From Fimbriiglobus sp. (GTDB taxonomy: Bacteria > Planctomycetota > Planctomycetia > Gemmatales > Gemmataceae), in NCBI GenBank assembly GCA_025362195.1, contig JANYHV010000254.1, positions 1 through 34,202 on the forward strand: DNA of 34,202 nucleotides, read 5' to 3'. Made by a program: the position numbers and the translations under genes. Shown piece by piece: positions 1 through 7,899 of the stretch. Below the pieces are notes generated by a model, which worked only from the letters and a program-made list of their open reading frames with translations, had not been told where the DNA came from and made no database searches. How positions within the stretch are numbered: position 1 is the stretch's first letter; every line of letters begins with the position of its first letter.

Positions 1-38
1 AAGAACTCCGGGCGCTCACGCTTCCGGCTCGCCATCGG

Positions 39-161
39 TTACTTCCGCGCCGCCTCGTACGCCATCAGGTGCGCGACCAACTCGACGTGGTGCTGAGCGT
101 ACATCTGCTCCGCCGACGGCTCACCGCCGAGGTCGCGGGCCTGAACGGCGTCGGCCGGCGG
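39..161 (-). other. In-frame coding-like tail after the TAG of the SUKH-ankyrin gene
   Basis: Reading the minus strand past the TAG at 164-162, the same frame stays open for 40 codons to a TAA at 41-39. The codons end almost entirely in G or C (37 of 40), as in the neighbouring genes. The peptide looks protein-like and ends HLMAYEAARK. The only internal ATGs would give very short products (21 aa from 104, or 8 aa from 65). It may be the detached C-terminus of the upstream protein after a nonsense mutation, or a chance open frame in GC-rich DNA. No function can be assigned. Nothing else is seen in positions 1-38. Confidence 0.35.
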
Positions 162-1796
162 CTACGACCCCGTCGCGGCCTGGGCGAGCCGGGCGAAGAG
201 TTCCGGCAGCGTAAAGTTCAGCGCCGTGGCGTGGTGGTCCATCACGAACAGTTGCCCGCGCTGCGTACCCTTGCAGCCCAGCAGCAGTAGGCCGGCCCCG
301 TCGTTGTGGTTCTGAAGCGCGCCGATCGGCACCATGCCGCGCGGCATCTCGCTGCCGTCGTGGTACCACTGAATCGCCTCCTCGACGGGGTAGCACAAGT
401 TCGGACCGTCCTCATCTTGGTCGCGGTCGTCCGGGGTCATCGTGCAGTCCTGCTGCCGCAGCGGCAAGAGCGTCAACTTCACCTGGTAGCCGTCGTTGGC
501 CTCCTCGTCCGGCTCGTCATCGCCCTCCTCGTCTTCGTCGGAATCGTAGCGGAGTTCCGGGAACATGTCGAGCGGCATCAGGGCCGCGCTCGGGACGCCG
601 CCGTTGGCCTGCGTGAGCAGCCAGCGGTACTCCGGCGGGAAGCTCAACTTCAACTTGGCTTCGGTCCCGGCAATCTCGGTGGTGCCGATCGGCTTGCCGC
701 CGTCGGTGAAGGTGACGCCGCACAGGTCGAACGGCTTGACGGCGTCCGGGTCGGGGGCCGGGTGCGCCTCGTGCCAGCGGGCGATGCCGGCCCGCAGGGT
801 TGCGGCGATGTCGGGCGACTCGGCCTTCTCGGCGAGGGCGAGCGGGGTTTCCTCGGCGTCGTTGGCGTGCGTCGGGTCGGCCCCGCGCGCCAGCAGCAGC
901 GCGACCGATTCCGCCGCCCCGGCCCGCACGGCGTGGTGCAGTGGCGTGTCGCCGTCCTCGGCTTCGTGGGTGGGGTTGGCCCCCGCGTCCAGCAGCGCCG
1001 CGACGAGAATCGGGGCGTGCCAGAAGTACGGGCCGGCGCGGTCCAACAGGTCGCCCGGCAAGCCGCCCTTCGCCGCCGCCGGCAGGAAGCGCAACGCCAG
1101 GTCGAGGCGGTGCCGGTTCAAGGACTCCTCGACGAAACTCGTCGGCTCGAAGTCCTTCGGGAATTCGGCGAGCAGCACGTCGAGCATCGCCGCCTGGTTC
1201 TCCTCGACGCACTTCCGCTCCACGTCCATCCGGTCGCTGACATCGTCGAGGAGGCGCTTACGCTTCTCGCGGCACCACGCGCGGAACGCCTCGGGGTCGC
1301 CGGCCTCGATGACCGCGTCCCACTTCTCCGGCTTGTACCGCGGCTTCATCGCTTCGAGCATGGCCGGCAGCGACTTTGCCACGTCGAAGAACGGCGGCTT
1401 CTTCTTGCTGTCGGGCCGGTAGAACACGCGGCCCGCGTTCGCCGCGCCGACGCCCAGGGCGAGGAGGCCGGCGTTCACGTCGGTCTCGACACTGCCAATC
1501 GCCAGGTACTCCGGCGGCCAGCCAGCGCACAGGTGGTCGCGGGCGGCCGGCAGCGTCGGGTACTCCGGCTCGACCCAGCCGAACGGCGTGATCGGGAAGA
1601 ACGCCTTGAGGTAGACCGCGCACGACTCGCCGGTCGTCAACCGGTAGGTGCCGCTGCTCGCCCTCGGCACGCCACCGTTGTGGGCGAGCAGGAACGCCCG
1701 GTAGTCGGCTGGGAGCTTGAGGGCGTACCGAGTCTCGAACTCGTTGAGGTCGGCGTCGATGATCGGCAGGGCGCTGCGTCGGATCGGGTTGGCCAC
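162..1796 (-). CDS. SUKH (SMI1/KNR4)-ankyrin-SUKH protein
   Basis: A 544 aa cytosolic protein with no signal peptide or membrane segment. Residues about 10-150 and 375-540 both carry the SMI1/KNR4 (SUKH) signature, LPADYRAFLLAHNGGVP and FPPEYRWLLTQANGGVP. Between them, residues about 250-340 form two or more ankyrin-type repeats, the clearest being DGDTPLHHAVRAGAAESV followed by LLLARGADPTHAN. An acidic stretch (418-433) interrupts the second SUKH domain. SUKH domains are known as immunity proteins of bacterial polymorphic toxin systems and as regulatory scaffolds, and ankyrin repeats bind proteins, so protein-protein binding is the safe inference. The start is GTG at 1796; no clear Shine-Dalgarno is visible and no other in-frame start lies nearby. 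It follows nuoM on the same strand by 93 bases. The frame continues past its TAG stop (see 39-161). No toxin gene is seen next to it. Confidence 0.85.
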   Translation of the reverse strand: MANPIRRSALPIIDADLNEFETRYALKLPADYRAFLLAHNGGVPRASSGTYRLTTGESCAVYLKAFFPITPFGWVEPEYPTLPAARDHLCAGWPPEYLAIGSVETDVNAGLLALGVGAANAGRVFYRPDSKKKPPFFDVAKSLPAMLEAMKPRYKPEKWDAVIEAGDPEAFRAWCREKRKRLLDDVSDRMDVERKCVEENQAAMLDVLLAEFPKDFEPTSFVEESLNRHRLDLALRFLPAAAKGGLPGDLLDRAGPYFWHAPILVAALLDAGANPTHEAEDGDTPLHHAVRAGAAESVALLLARGADPTHANDAEETPLALAEKAESPDIAATLRAGIARWHEAHPAPDPDAVKPFDLCGVTFTDGGKPIGTTEIAGTEAKLKLSFPPEYRWLLTQANGGVPSAALMPLDMFPELRYDSDEDEEGDDEPDEEANDGYQVKLTLLPLRQQDCTMTPDDRDQDEDGPNLCYPVEEAIQWYHDGSEMPRGMVPIGALQNHNDGAGLLLLGCKGTQRGQLFVMDHHATALNFTLPELFARLAQAATGS

Positions 1797-1889
1797 GGTC
1801 GCCCCGGGGGGTTGGAGAGGATCGACGTTCGGACGTTGTGCCGCAAATGTACCGACTCACCCCCGCCCGTCATCGTCCGTGGCAGGCCG

Positions 1890-3731
1890 TTACTTCAGCC
1901 GCATCAGCGCATCGACTTGGCCGTTGATGCTGGGGTCCAGCCAGACGAACACCAGCATCGGGGCGACGCCCAGGAAGACCGCGAGCGTGGCGAACAGGGC
2001 CAGCACGGTGAACTCGCGGGCGGTCGCCTCGGGGTACGCGGCCGTCGCCGGGTTCACGCCCAGGAAGACCCGCTGCCAGGCGCGGAGCAGGTACATCGCC
2101 GTCACGATGGTTGTCAGCATGGCGGGGACGGTGAGCGCGATCGAGTACTGCCACGCGCCGAGCATGACGCAGAACTCGCCGACGAAGCCGCACAGCCCCG
2201 GCAGGGCCATCGACGCGAAGAACAGGACCACGCTGACGCCGGCGAACAGCGGCATCGGCTCCTTGAGGCCGCCGAGGCGGTCGAGGTCGCGGTGGTGGGC
2301 GCGGTCGTACACCACGCCGACGACGAAGAACATCCCGGCCGCACTGACCCCGTGCGCGACCATCTGGTAGACCGCCCCCGACAGCGCGAGTTCGTACGCC
2401 TCGCCGGCGGTGCCCCACGCCGCCAGGCCGAGGACGACGTAGCCCATGTGGCTGACCGAGCTGTACGCCAGCATCTTCTTGAAGTCGGTCTGGCCGAGTG
2501 CCGCGAGTGCCCCGTAGACGATGCTGACCACCCCGGCGAGGCCGAGGTACCACGCGAGTTCGTTGGCGGCCCACGGGCAGATCGGCAGGGCGAAGCGGAT
2601 CAGCCCGTAGCCGCCGAGTTTGAGCAGCACCCCGGCCAGCACCATCGACACCGGCGTTGACGCCTCGACGTGGGCGTCCGGCAGCCAGCCGTGCAGCGGG
2701 ACGAGCGGCAACTTGACCGCGAAGCCGAAGGCCAGCAGCGCGAACACGGCGTACTGGAACGTCGGCGTACACACCGGCTGGGCCTTGAAGCGGGCGAGCG
2801 CGGCGACCCGGTCGGTGCCCGGCGCGAACAGCCCGACTTGCCCCTCGGCGAGCGCTTGCCCGGTCGCGGGGCGGGCGTGCAGGCGGTCTTCCTTGCCGCC
2901 CAGCACGAGCATGGCGGCGCGGCCGGCCTTGGCGAGGGTCGTGAAGTCGAAGGTGTGGACCTCGACCCGCTCGGTCGCCTGCGCGGCCGTCAGCGCCGGG
3001 TCGAGTTTGCGCACGTCCGCGACCTTGGCGGCGACGATCCCGGGGTCGGCGAAGTCGCGCACGTTGACCGAGTAGAGCGCCAGGATCGCCCCGAGCAAGC
3101 AGACGCTGCCGAGGAGGGTGTAGACGACGAACTTGGTCGCCGCGGCCTTGCGGTTCGGCCCGCCCCACAGGCCGACGAGGAAGAACATCGGCAGCAGGAT
3201 CATCTCGTAGAAGACGAAGAACAGGAACAGGTCGAGCGCCAAGAACGCCCCCAGCACCCCCGTTTCGAGCGTCAACAGCAGGATCAGGTAGCCACGCAGG
3301 TTCTCCGTCACGGTCCAACTGGCGACCACCGCCAGCGTAATCACGAAGCAGGTCAGCAGCACCATTGCCAGGCTGATGCCGTCGATGCCCAGGGCGTAGT
3401 CGATGTTCATGCCGCTGACCCACGGCCGGCGGGTGAGCAGGTCGTCGGACCGGTACGGCTTCGGCAGCGGCAGGGCGTTGGCGTCGGCGAAGGCGTGGTC
3501 GGACCGGGCTTCGAGCCGCGTCTCGGGGTGGTAAAGGTTCGCCAGGCTGCGGTCGGAGTACGACTCCAACAGCGAGTAGTAATCGACGAACCGGCACGCC
3601 CCCAGCGTGAGCGTCGCGGCGACGGCGACGAGCGCCCACCAGCGCATGAACTCCTTGAACCGCGACGGCACCCCGAGGAGAACCAGCGCGAACGCCAGCG
3701 GGAGAAACACCTGCGCCGTCAGCGCGATCAT
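1890..3731 (-). CDS. nuoM: NADH-quinone oxidoreductase subunit M (NuoM)
   Basis: A proton-pumping membrane subunit of respiratory complex I in the cytoplasmic membrane. Many hydrophobic helices are visible. Family hallmarks include FVFYEMILLPMFFLVG, with the conserved helix glutamate near residue 176, and FAVKLPLVPLHGWLPDAHVE, with the conserved lysine near 340. At about 613 aa it is longer than typical bacterial NuoM (about 500). The excess is in two soluble inserts, residues about 47-105 and 221-325. I chose the ATG at 3731 because the first membrane helix starts directly after it. An ATG at 3758 would add MNPAAREVD, and the longest frame (to 3860) runs into repeat DNA. No other nuo gene is adjacent: a DUF6891-like gene lies upstream and a SUKH gene downstream, whereas nuoL-M-N is the common order. 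Confidence 0.95.
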   Translation of the reverse strand: MIALTAQVFLPLAFALVLLGVPSRFKEFMRWWALVAVAATLTLGACRFVDYYSLLESYSDRSLANLYHPETRLEARSDHAFADANALPLPKPYRSDDLLTRRPWVSGMNIDYALGIDGISLAMVLLTCFVITLAVVASWTVTENLRGYLILLLTLETGVLGAFLALDLFLFFVFYEMILLPMFFLVGLWGGPNRKAAATKFVVYTLLGSVCLLGAILALYSVNVRDFADPGIVAAKVADVRKLDPALTAAQATERVEVHTFDFTTLAKAGRAAMLVLGGKEDRLHARPATGQALAEGQVGLFAPGTDRVAALARFKAQPVCTPTFQYAVFALLAFGFAVKLPLVPLHGWLPDAHVEASTPVSMVLAGVLLKLGGYGLIRFALPICPWAANELAWYLGLAGVVSIVYGALAALGQTDFKKMLAYSSVSHMGYVVLGLAAWGTAGEAYELALSGAVYQMVAHGVSAAGMFFVVGVVYDRAHHRDLDRLGGLKEPMPLFAGVSVVLFFASMALPGLCGFVGEFCVMLGAWQYSIALTVPAMLTTIVTAMYLLRAWQRVFLGVNPATAAYPEATAREFTVLALFATLAVFLGVAPMLVFVWLDPSINGQVDALMRLK

Positions 3732-3766
3732 GTCGACTTCACGGGCGGCAGGGTTCATGCAAACTC

Positions 3767-3840
3767 GGGTGTGGGGTATCGGGTGTGGGGTATGGCCGAG
3801 CCTCATCGCGGGGCCGATGCCCGAAGTGGGGGGTATAGGG
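3767..3840. repeat. Tandem GTGTGGGGTAT-type intergenic repeat
   Basis: A 14-base unit GGGTGTGGGGTATC (3767-3780) is followed directly by GGGTGTGGGGTATG (3781-3794). A degenerate third relative, GTGGGGGGTATAGGG, sits at 3826-3840. The same word in opposite orientation lies at 4924-4951, on the far side of two genes. It occupies the 5' side of nuoM and probably inflates the apparent reading frame there. The rest of the space up to 3940 shows nothing recognisable. Confidence 0.7.
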
Positions 3841-3940
3841 CATGTCGCCCGGAGTACCAAGGCGAACTTCGGCGCAGTCGTCGTCGGCCAGCGAACCGCT
3901 CAAGAACCGTCACGCCGTGCCGACCTGTGTCAGGGGCTGG

Positions 3941-4495
3941 TCAGGCCGTCTTGCGCCGCCGCAGCCACCGAAAGTCGATGACATCGATCTTGCGCTCGCT
4001 GGAGCCAGTCCACGCGACACGAAGTCCGTCCGCTTCCAGTGCGGAACGCACGCGGTTGCCGATCTTGACTGCCGGTCCGTCGCCCCCGTTGATGTCGCCG
4101 AACGCTAAACCCAATTTGTGATACTCGAGCGCATGATCCATGTCCTGTCGGTGATAGAAGCAATACCCCACGATTGCTGATTGCGCGCCACCGGCTGCGT
4201 AGTACTGCTCGCTCATCTCGGCGATGCACTCGGACGGCGTATACCCGGCATTATGGAGTGCCAGGATACCGCTGGCTTCGAGGGTGGCGAACGCTCGGTC
4301 GAGCCGGTCGCAGTCCGTGACGGCTGGCCAAGACTTTTGTTCTTCCCGTTGCCTTGCTCCCTCAGCCTTGACTAACTCGCGGAACCGCTTGCGAGGAATT
4401 TTGTTGGAGAACAGATCCTCGCCAACGATTTGCTCGATCTCATCCGGTCGGTAGAACCCGTACCGGACGTACCGCGCGATGTATTCGAGTGCCAT
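3941..4495 (-). CDS. DUF6891-like protein
   Basis: A soluble protein of 184 aa (200 aa if the GTG at 4543 is used). The central and C-terminal part resembles DUF6891 proteins as I remember them: a WPAVTDCDRLDRAFATLEASGI block, then YCFYHRQDMDHAL, then a glycine-rich segment, and an ending DVIDFRWLRRRK. The cysteine motif seen in many relatives after the first block is not present here (HNAGYTPSECIAEM instead). The function of the family is unknown. I prefer the ATG at 4495, preceded by a purine-rich GAAGGTGGA about 12 bases upstream; the GTG at 4543 is a real alternative. Codon use is less GC-biased than in the neighbours, which hints at a separate origin. Confidence 0.7.
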   Translation of the reverse strand: MALEYIARYVRYGFYRPDEIEQIVGEDLFSNKIPRKRFRELVKAEGARQREEQKSWPAVTDCDRLDRAFATLEASGILALHNAGYTPSECIAEMSEQYYAAGGAQSAIVGYCFYHRQDMDHALEYHKLGLAFGDINGGDGPAVKIGNRVRSALEADGLRVAWTGSSERKIDVIDFRWLRRRKTA

Positions 4496-4563
4496 TGGCT
4501 CGACTTCCACCTTCTCGACCTCTGACGCTTTGCAGACAGACACCCGCCCCCGTTGGCCGGGTC

Positions 4564-4624
4564 ACTCCCCGACATCGTTGCCGGGGAGTAGCCGCGACGC
4601 AAGCGGCAAGTGCCGGCGCTTGCG
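4564..4624. terminator. Two adjacent hairpins between minus-strand genes
   Basis: Two perfect stems sit back to back. ACTCCCCG (4564-4571) pairs with CGGGGAGT (4582-4589) around a 10-base loop, and CGCAAGCG (4598-4605) pairs with CGCTTGCG (4617-4624) around an 11-base loop. They lie immediately after the stop of the 4628-4903 gene in its direction of transcription. No T-tract follows, so factor-independent termination is uncertain; mRNA processing or protection is also possible. Confidence 0.45.
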
Positions 4625-4627
4625 GAC

Positions 4628-4903
4628 CTACGAGACCGTGAATTGGCCGTGTGCGAAACCGAGCCGCAGGGGTTGGCCTCCCGGCGTCCGTCTCCAGCCG
4701 AGGGCCACGGCACAGCGGACGGCGGCGGCCACGAAGTTCGGCGTCACGAATTGCGGTTCCGGCCCCAGTCCGTCCGGCCCATACCCGTCGGTCCAACCCC
4801 AAGCGACGGAGAGTTGAGGGCCGCTCGACTCTGCCGGGATCACGACGAGCGTCCCGTCGAACCGCCAGCGGAACGACTCTCCGTCCACGACGATTCGCCG
4901 CAT
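4628..4903 (-). CDS. Small hypothetical protein (91 aa)
   Basis: A 91 aa soluble protein starting MRRIVVDGESFRWRF, with a tryptophan-rich central segment (LSVAWGWTDGYGPDG) and an ending GGQPLRLGFAHGQFTVS. It reads as a compact beta-rich domain. I recognise the general look of small planctomycete hypothetical proteins but no named family, and no function can be given. No membrane segment or signal peptide is present. The ATG at 4903 is the natural start and the codon pattern is coding-like. Upstream lies a GTGTGGGGTAT-type repeat and then the Hsp70 gene on the same strand; downstream are two hairpins and the DUF6891-like gene. Confidence 0.7.
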   Translation of the reverse strand: MRRIVVDGESFRWRFDGTLVVIPAESSGPQLSVAWGWTDGYGPDGLGPEPQFVTPNFVAAAVRCAVALGWRRTPGGQPLRLGFAHGQFTVS

Positions 4904-4923
4904 CCCCGCCCCCCGACCTGCTG

Positions 4924-4951
4924 CGATACCCCATACCCCACACCCCGCACC
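4924..4951. repeat. Inverted copy of the GTGTGGGGTAT-type repeat
   Basis: The stretch contains ATACCCCATACCCCACACC, which is the reverse complement of the repeat at 3767-3794. The two copies flank the DUF6891-like and 91 aa genes in opposite orientation. Confidence 0.65.
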
Positions 4952-4958
4952 CGAGCAA

Positions 4959-6500
4959 TCACTGAATCTCCAACCCGGCCACGAACGCGGCTTCGGCGGC
5001 GATGTCGGCGTCGGTCAGGCCGCCTTGCCGGCGGATCTCGGCGCGGGCCGTGCGGCCGCTCGTCATGTCCAGCGCCATTACTTCGATCAGGCTGTTCGCG
5101 CCGACCCCGCAGCGGACTTGCACCGGGGCACCGCGGGGCAGGCCGGGGGGCAGGTCGGTGATCCAGCACTCGCCGACCGGGATGCACGCGGCCGCCTGCG
5201 TCCCCTCGCCTTGCAACACCCGGACGCGGACCTTCGTCTGGTTCGCCTTGGCCGTGTGGTAGACCCGGCTGGCGGCGGCGGGCAATTGCGTGTTCTTGAC
5301 GATCAGCTTGTTGTTCAGCCGGTCGTCCGCGGCGCGGATTTCGACGCCCAAGCTGTGGGCGTTGACGCTGATCTCGACCACGTCGGCCAGGGCGTCGTCC
5401 GCGGGCCGGCCGGCGGCCCGGGCCGCGCGGGCGGCGTGAATCCCGGCGTGGATCGCGGCCCCCCGGGCGACGACTTCGCTCACCGCCAGCGACCGGTCCG
5501 GCTCCTTGCCCGACAGGTCGCGGAGCATCAGTCGGCAGGCCGGCATGTGCGTCGAGCCGCCGACCATGAGGACCTTCGTCACCTGGTCCCAGGTCGTCCT
5601 CGCCGTCTCCAGCACCTCCAGGGTCGTGAGCCGGGTGCGGGCCAGCAGGTCGCCGGTCAGCGCCTCGAAGTCGGTGCGGGTCAACGGCACCTGCATCTTC
5701 AACCCGGCGTGGGCGACGGTCACGCTCGCCTGGTCGATCTTCGACAGCGTCCGCTTGGCCCGCTCGGCACTCGCCTGGAGCATCGCCAGCGACTGCGGGT
5801 CGGTCGTCGGGTCGATGCCGTGGGCCTGGCGGAAGACTTCGGCGGCGTGCTTGACGACGCGGTCGTCCCAGTCCTTGCCGCCGAGTTGCACGTCGCCCTC
5901 GATGCCCAACACCTGGAACCGCTTCTTGCCGAGCTTGACCAGGGTCACGTCAAAAGTACCGCCGCCGAGGTCGTAGACCAGCACGGTCCGCGGCTCGTCG
6001 GACAAGTTCTCGCCGGCGGGCACGGCCTGGAACGAGTACGCCAGGGCCGCGGCCGACGGCTCGTCGATGATGTCGAGGACGTGCAGGCCGGCGATTTTCC
6101 CGGCGTCCTGGGTCGCCTTGCGGCGCGAGTCGTCGAAGTACGCCGGCACCGTGATGACGGCTTCGTTGACCGGCCCCAGCGCCCGCTCGGCGTCCTGCAC
6201 CAGCTTGCGGAGGATGATCGCGGACAGGGTTTCGGGCCGGAAGTCGCGGCCGCCGACCGGCCGGCCGAAGTCCGGGAAGCCGATCCGCCGCTTGATCATC
6301 GTGGCGACCTTGTCCGGCTCCTCCATCGCCAAGTCGAGCGCCGGCTGGCCGACGACGGCTTGCCCGCGGCCGGTGAGGTAGACCGCGCTCGGCGTGAGGA
6401 TGTCGCCGTCGCGGTTGGGCACGGTGACCGGCCGGCCGCGGTCGTCGAGGTGGGCGACGACGCAGTACGTCGTCCCGAGGTCAATCCCGACGATGGCCAT
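4959..6500 (-). CDS. Short Hsp70 (DnaK-like) protein lacking the lid
   Basis: An ATP-dependent Hsp70-family chaperone in the cytosol. The nucleotide-binding domain is complete: [20 protein letters not shown] (phosphate 1), [43 protein letters not shown] (phosphate 2) and [10 protein letters not shown] (adenosine motif), to about residue 365. A substrate-binding beta domain follows ([20 protein letters not shown]). The protein then ends at 513 aa, against about 610-640 for DnaK, so the alpha-helical lid and the C-terminal EEVD-like tail region are missing. Such shortened Hsp70s are common in planctomycetes. No dnaJ or grpE is adjacent. The start at 6500 has a GGGGA element about 6 bases upstream. 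Its substrates are unknown. Confidence 0.93.
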   Translation of the reverse strand: MAIVGIDLGTTYCVVAHLDDRGRPVTVPNRDGDILTPSAVYLTGRGQAVVGQPALDLAMEEPDKVATMIKRRIGFPDFGRPVGGRDFRPETLSAIILRKLVQDAERALGPVNEAVITVPAYFDDSRRKATQDAGKIAGLHVLDIIDEPSAAALAYSFQAVPAGENLSDEPRTVLVYDLGGGTFDVTLVKLGKKRFQVLGIEGDVQLGGKDWDDRVVKHAAEVFRQAHGIDPTTDPQSLAMLQASAERAKRTLSKIDQASVTVAHAGLKMQVPLTRTDFEALTGDLLARTRLTTLEVLETARTTWDQVTKVLMVGGSTHMPACRLMLRDLSGKEPDRSLAVSEVVARGAAIHAGIHAARAARAAGRPADDALADVVEISVNAHSLGVEIRAADDRLNNKLIVKNTQLPAAASRVYHTAKANQTKVRVRVLQGEGTQAAACIPVGECWITDLPPGLPRGAPVQVRCGVGANSLIEVMALDMTSGRTARAEIRRQGGLTDADIAAEAAFVAGLEIQ

Positions 6501-6532
6501 GCGAATCCCCTGAGGTGAGGTATTAAAGCATA

Positions 6533-6752
6533 TTCACCACAGAGTTCCCAGAGACCACAGAGCAAACCGAGAGAGAAAGCAGACAGGAGTCGAGCATCCT
6601 CACCACAGAGAGCACAGAGGCCACAGAGCAAACCAAGAAAGAAAGCAGTGAGGTAGCTCCGCCGGTCGAGAATCGACGCCGTCCGGGCCGTTCTCTCTGA
6701 AACATTTTCTCGGATTTCTCTGCTCTGTCCCCTCTGTTTTCTCTGTGGTGAA
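6533..6752. repeat. CACCACAGAG repeat element with terminal inverted repeats
   Basis: The element is bounded by perfect 12-base inverted ends, TTCACCACAGAG at 6533-6544 and CTCTGTGGTGAA at 6741-6752. Inside, two diverged direct copies of a roughly 56-base unit lie at about 6532-6587 and 6598-6653, sharing CACAGAGCAAACC and GAAAGCAG. The region is visibly lower in GC than the genes around it. It fills the space between pyrD and the Hsp70 gene (6501-6767). No reading frame of interest is present. Similar CACAGAG-rich intergenic repeats are known from other bacteria. Confidence 0.75.
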
Positions 6753-6767
6753 ACTCTTGGTTCGAAA

Positions 6768-7772
6768 TCACGGCAAGTACCGGGTGATCGCCGCCGGGAG
6801 GAACGGGCCTTCGTACACGAGGGCGGTGTAAATCTGCACGAGGGTCGCGCCCACGTCGAGCAGCGCCTGGGCGTCCGCGCCGGTCGCCACGCCGCCGCAG
6901 CCGACGATCGTCGGGCCGTCGCCGACGTGGTCGCGCACCTGGGCGACTTTGACCGCCGCGAGCGCCCGCAACGGCCCGCCACTCAGGCCGCCCGTCTCGT
7001 AGCCGGGGCGGGTCGCCGTCGAGAGGGTGTTGGTGGCGATCACGCCGGCCACGCCCTCGGTCAGGGCCGCGTCGAGGACGGCCCGGAGGTCGTCGCCGTC
7101 GAGTTCCGGGGCGATCTTGACCAGCACCGGCTTGCCCCCGGCGACGGCCCGCACGGCGCGGACGATCTTGCCCACGTCGGCCGCGTTCTGCAGGGCGCGC
7201 AAGCCCGGCGTGTTCGGCGAACTCACGTTCACGGTGAGGAAGTCGGCGTGCGGCTGAACGACGCTCGCGGCCGTGGCGAAGTCGTCGGCCGACCGGTCGG
7301 CGGGAGTGGCCTTGTTCTTGCCGACGCTGACGCCGACGGGGAAGGGCGGCCGCAAGTGGCGGGACGTTTGTGCGGCCAGGCGCGCGGCCAGGGCGTCGGC
7401 CCCGGCGTTGTTGAAGCCCATGCGGTTGACGACCGCGGCCTCGGCGGGGTAGCGGAACATGCGCGGCTTGTCGTTGCCCGGCTGGCCGACGGGCGTGACC
7501 GTGCCGAGTTCGACGAAGCCGAAGCCGAACGCCCACCAGGCCAGCGGGGCGACGCCGTTCTTGTCCATGCCGGCGGCCAGGCCGACGGGGTTCGGGAAGG
7601 TCAGGCCCATCGCCGTCACCGGCCGCGGCGCGGGCCGGGCCAGGACGCGCTCGACGGCCCGGCAGGCGAGCCGCGACTGCGCCAACAGGCTCGCGCCGCG
7701 GAGCGCGAAGTTGTGCGCCGCCTCGGCGTCGAGGCGGAAGAACAGCGGCCGCAGCACGGACGTGTAGAGCAT
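6768..7772 (-). CDS. pyrD: Dihydroorotate dehydrogenase (quinone), class 2
   Basis: A 334 aa enzyme that oxidises dihydroorotate to orotate in pyrimidine synthesis and passes electrons through FMN to membrane quinone. The N-terminal helical segment typical of class 2 enzymes (MLYTSVLRPLFFRLDAEAAH) is present. It is followed by the FMN barrel with GLAAGMDKNG, NRMGFNNAGAD, VNVSSPNTPGLRALQ (the SSPNTPGL block carries the catalytic serine of this class), PVLVKIAPEL and VGCGGVATGADAQALL. The ATG at 7772 is chosen because it gives the expected N-terminus; the frame runs on to 7994 but that extension is proline/arginine-rich and overlaps the divergent MFS gene. It stands alone, divergent from the MFS exporter. 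Confidence 0.95.
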   Translation of the reverse strand: MLYTSVLRPLFFRLDAEAAHNFALRGASLLAQSRLACRAVERVLARPAPRPVTAMGLTFPNPVGLAAGMDKNGVAPLAWWAFGFGFVELGTVTPVGQPGNDKPRMFRYPAEAAVVNRMGFNNAGADALAARLAAQTSRHLRPPFPVGVSVGKNKATPADRSADDFATAASVVQPHADFLTVNVSSPNTPGLRALQNAADVGKIVRAVRAVAGGKPVLVKIAPELDGDDLRAVLDAALTEGVAGVIATNTLSTATRPGYETGGLSGGPLRALAAVKVAQVRDHVGDGPTIVGCGGVATGADAQALLDVGATLVQIYTALVYEGPFLPAAITRYLP

Positions 7773-7827
7773 CGGCGGCGGTCTCGGCGGGTCCGGCTGG
7801 TCCGGCTGGGAGCGGGGCGGCGTCCCA

Positions 7828-7839
7828 TCAATAGATTGA
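7828..7839. promoter_or_regulatory. AT-rich dyad in the pyrD/MFS divergent spacer
   Basis: TCAATAGATTGA is a near-palindrome with TCAAT/ATTGA arms. It sits in a GC-rich frame (GCGGGG before, CCCCGC after) that extends the symmetry. It is the only AT-rich island in the 127-base divergent spacer, so it may hold promoter elements or an operator for one or both genes. Nothing proves it. Confidence 0.25.
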
Positions 7840-7899
7840 CCCCGCCGCGGTGTGGCCAGCGGCGGGCGGTTTGGTGCGGGGCGAAGGAGTCGCGGCGCG

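Noticed and set aside
306-2660. A 784-codon plus-strand frame
   Set aside because: It is opposite to the SUKH-ankyrin and nuoM genes, both of which have clear family motifs. Its own translation is Arg/Val/His-rich without domains.
3732-3860. N-terminal extension of NuoM
   Set aside because: The added residues are encoded by the tandem GTGTGGGGTAT repeat and lack any family similarity. The membrane helix begins right after the ATG at 3731.
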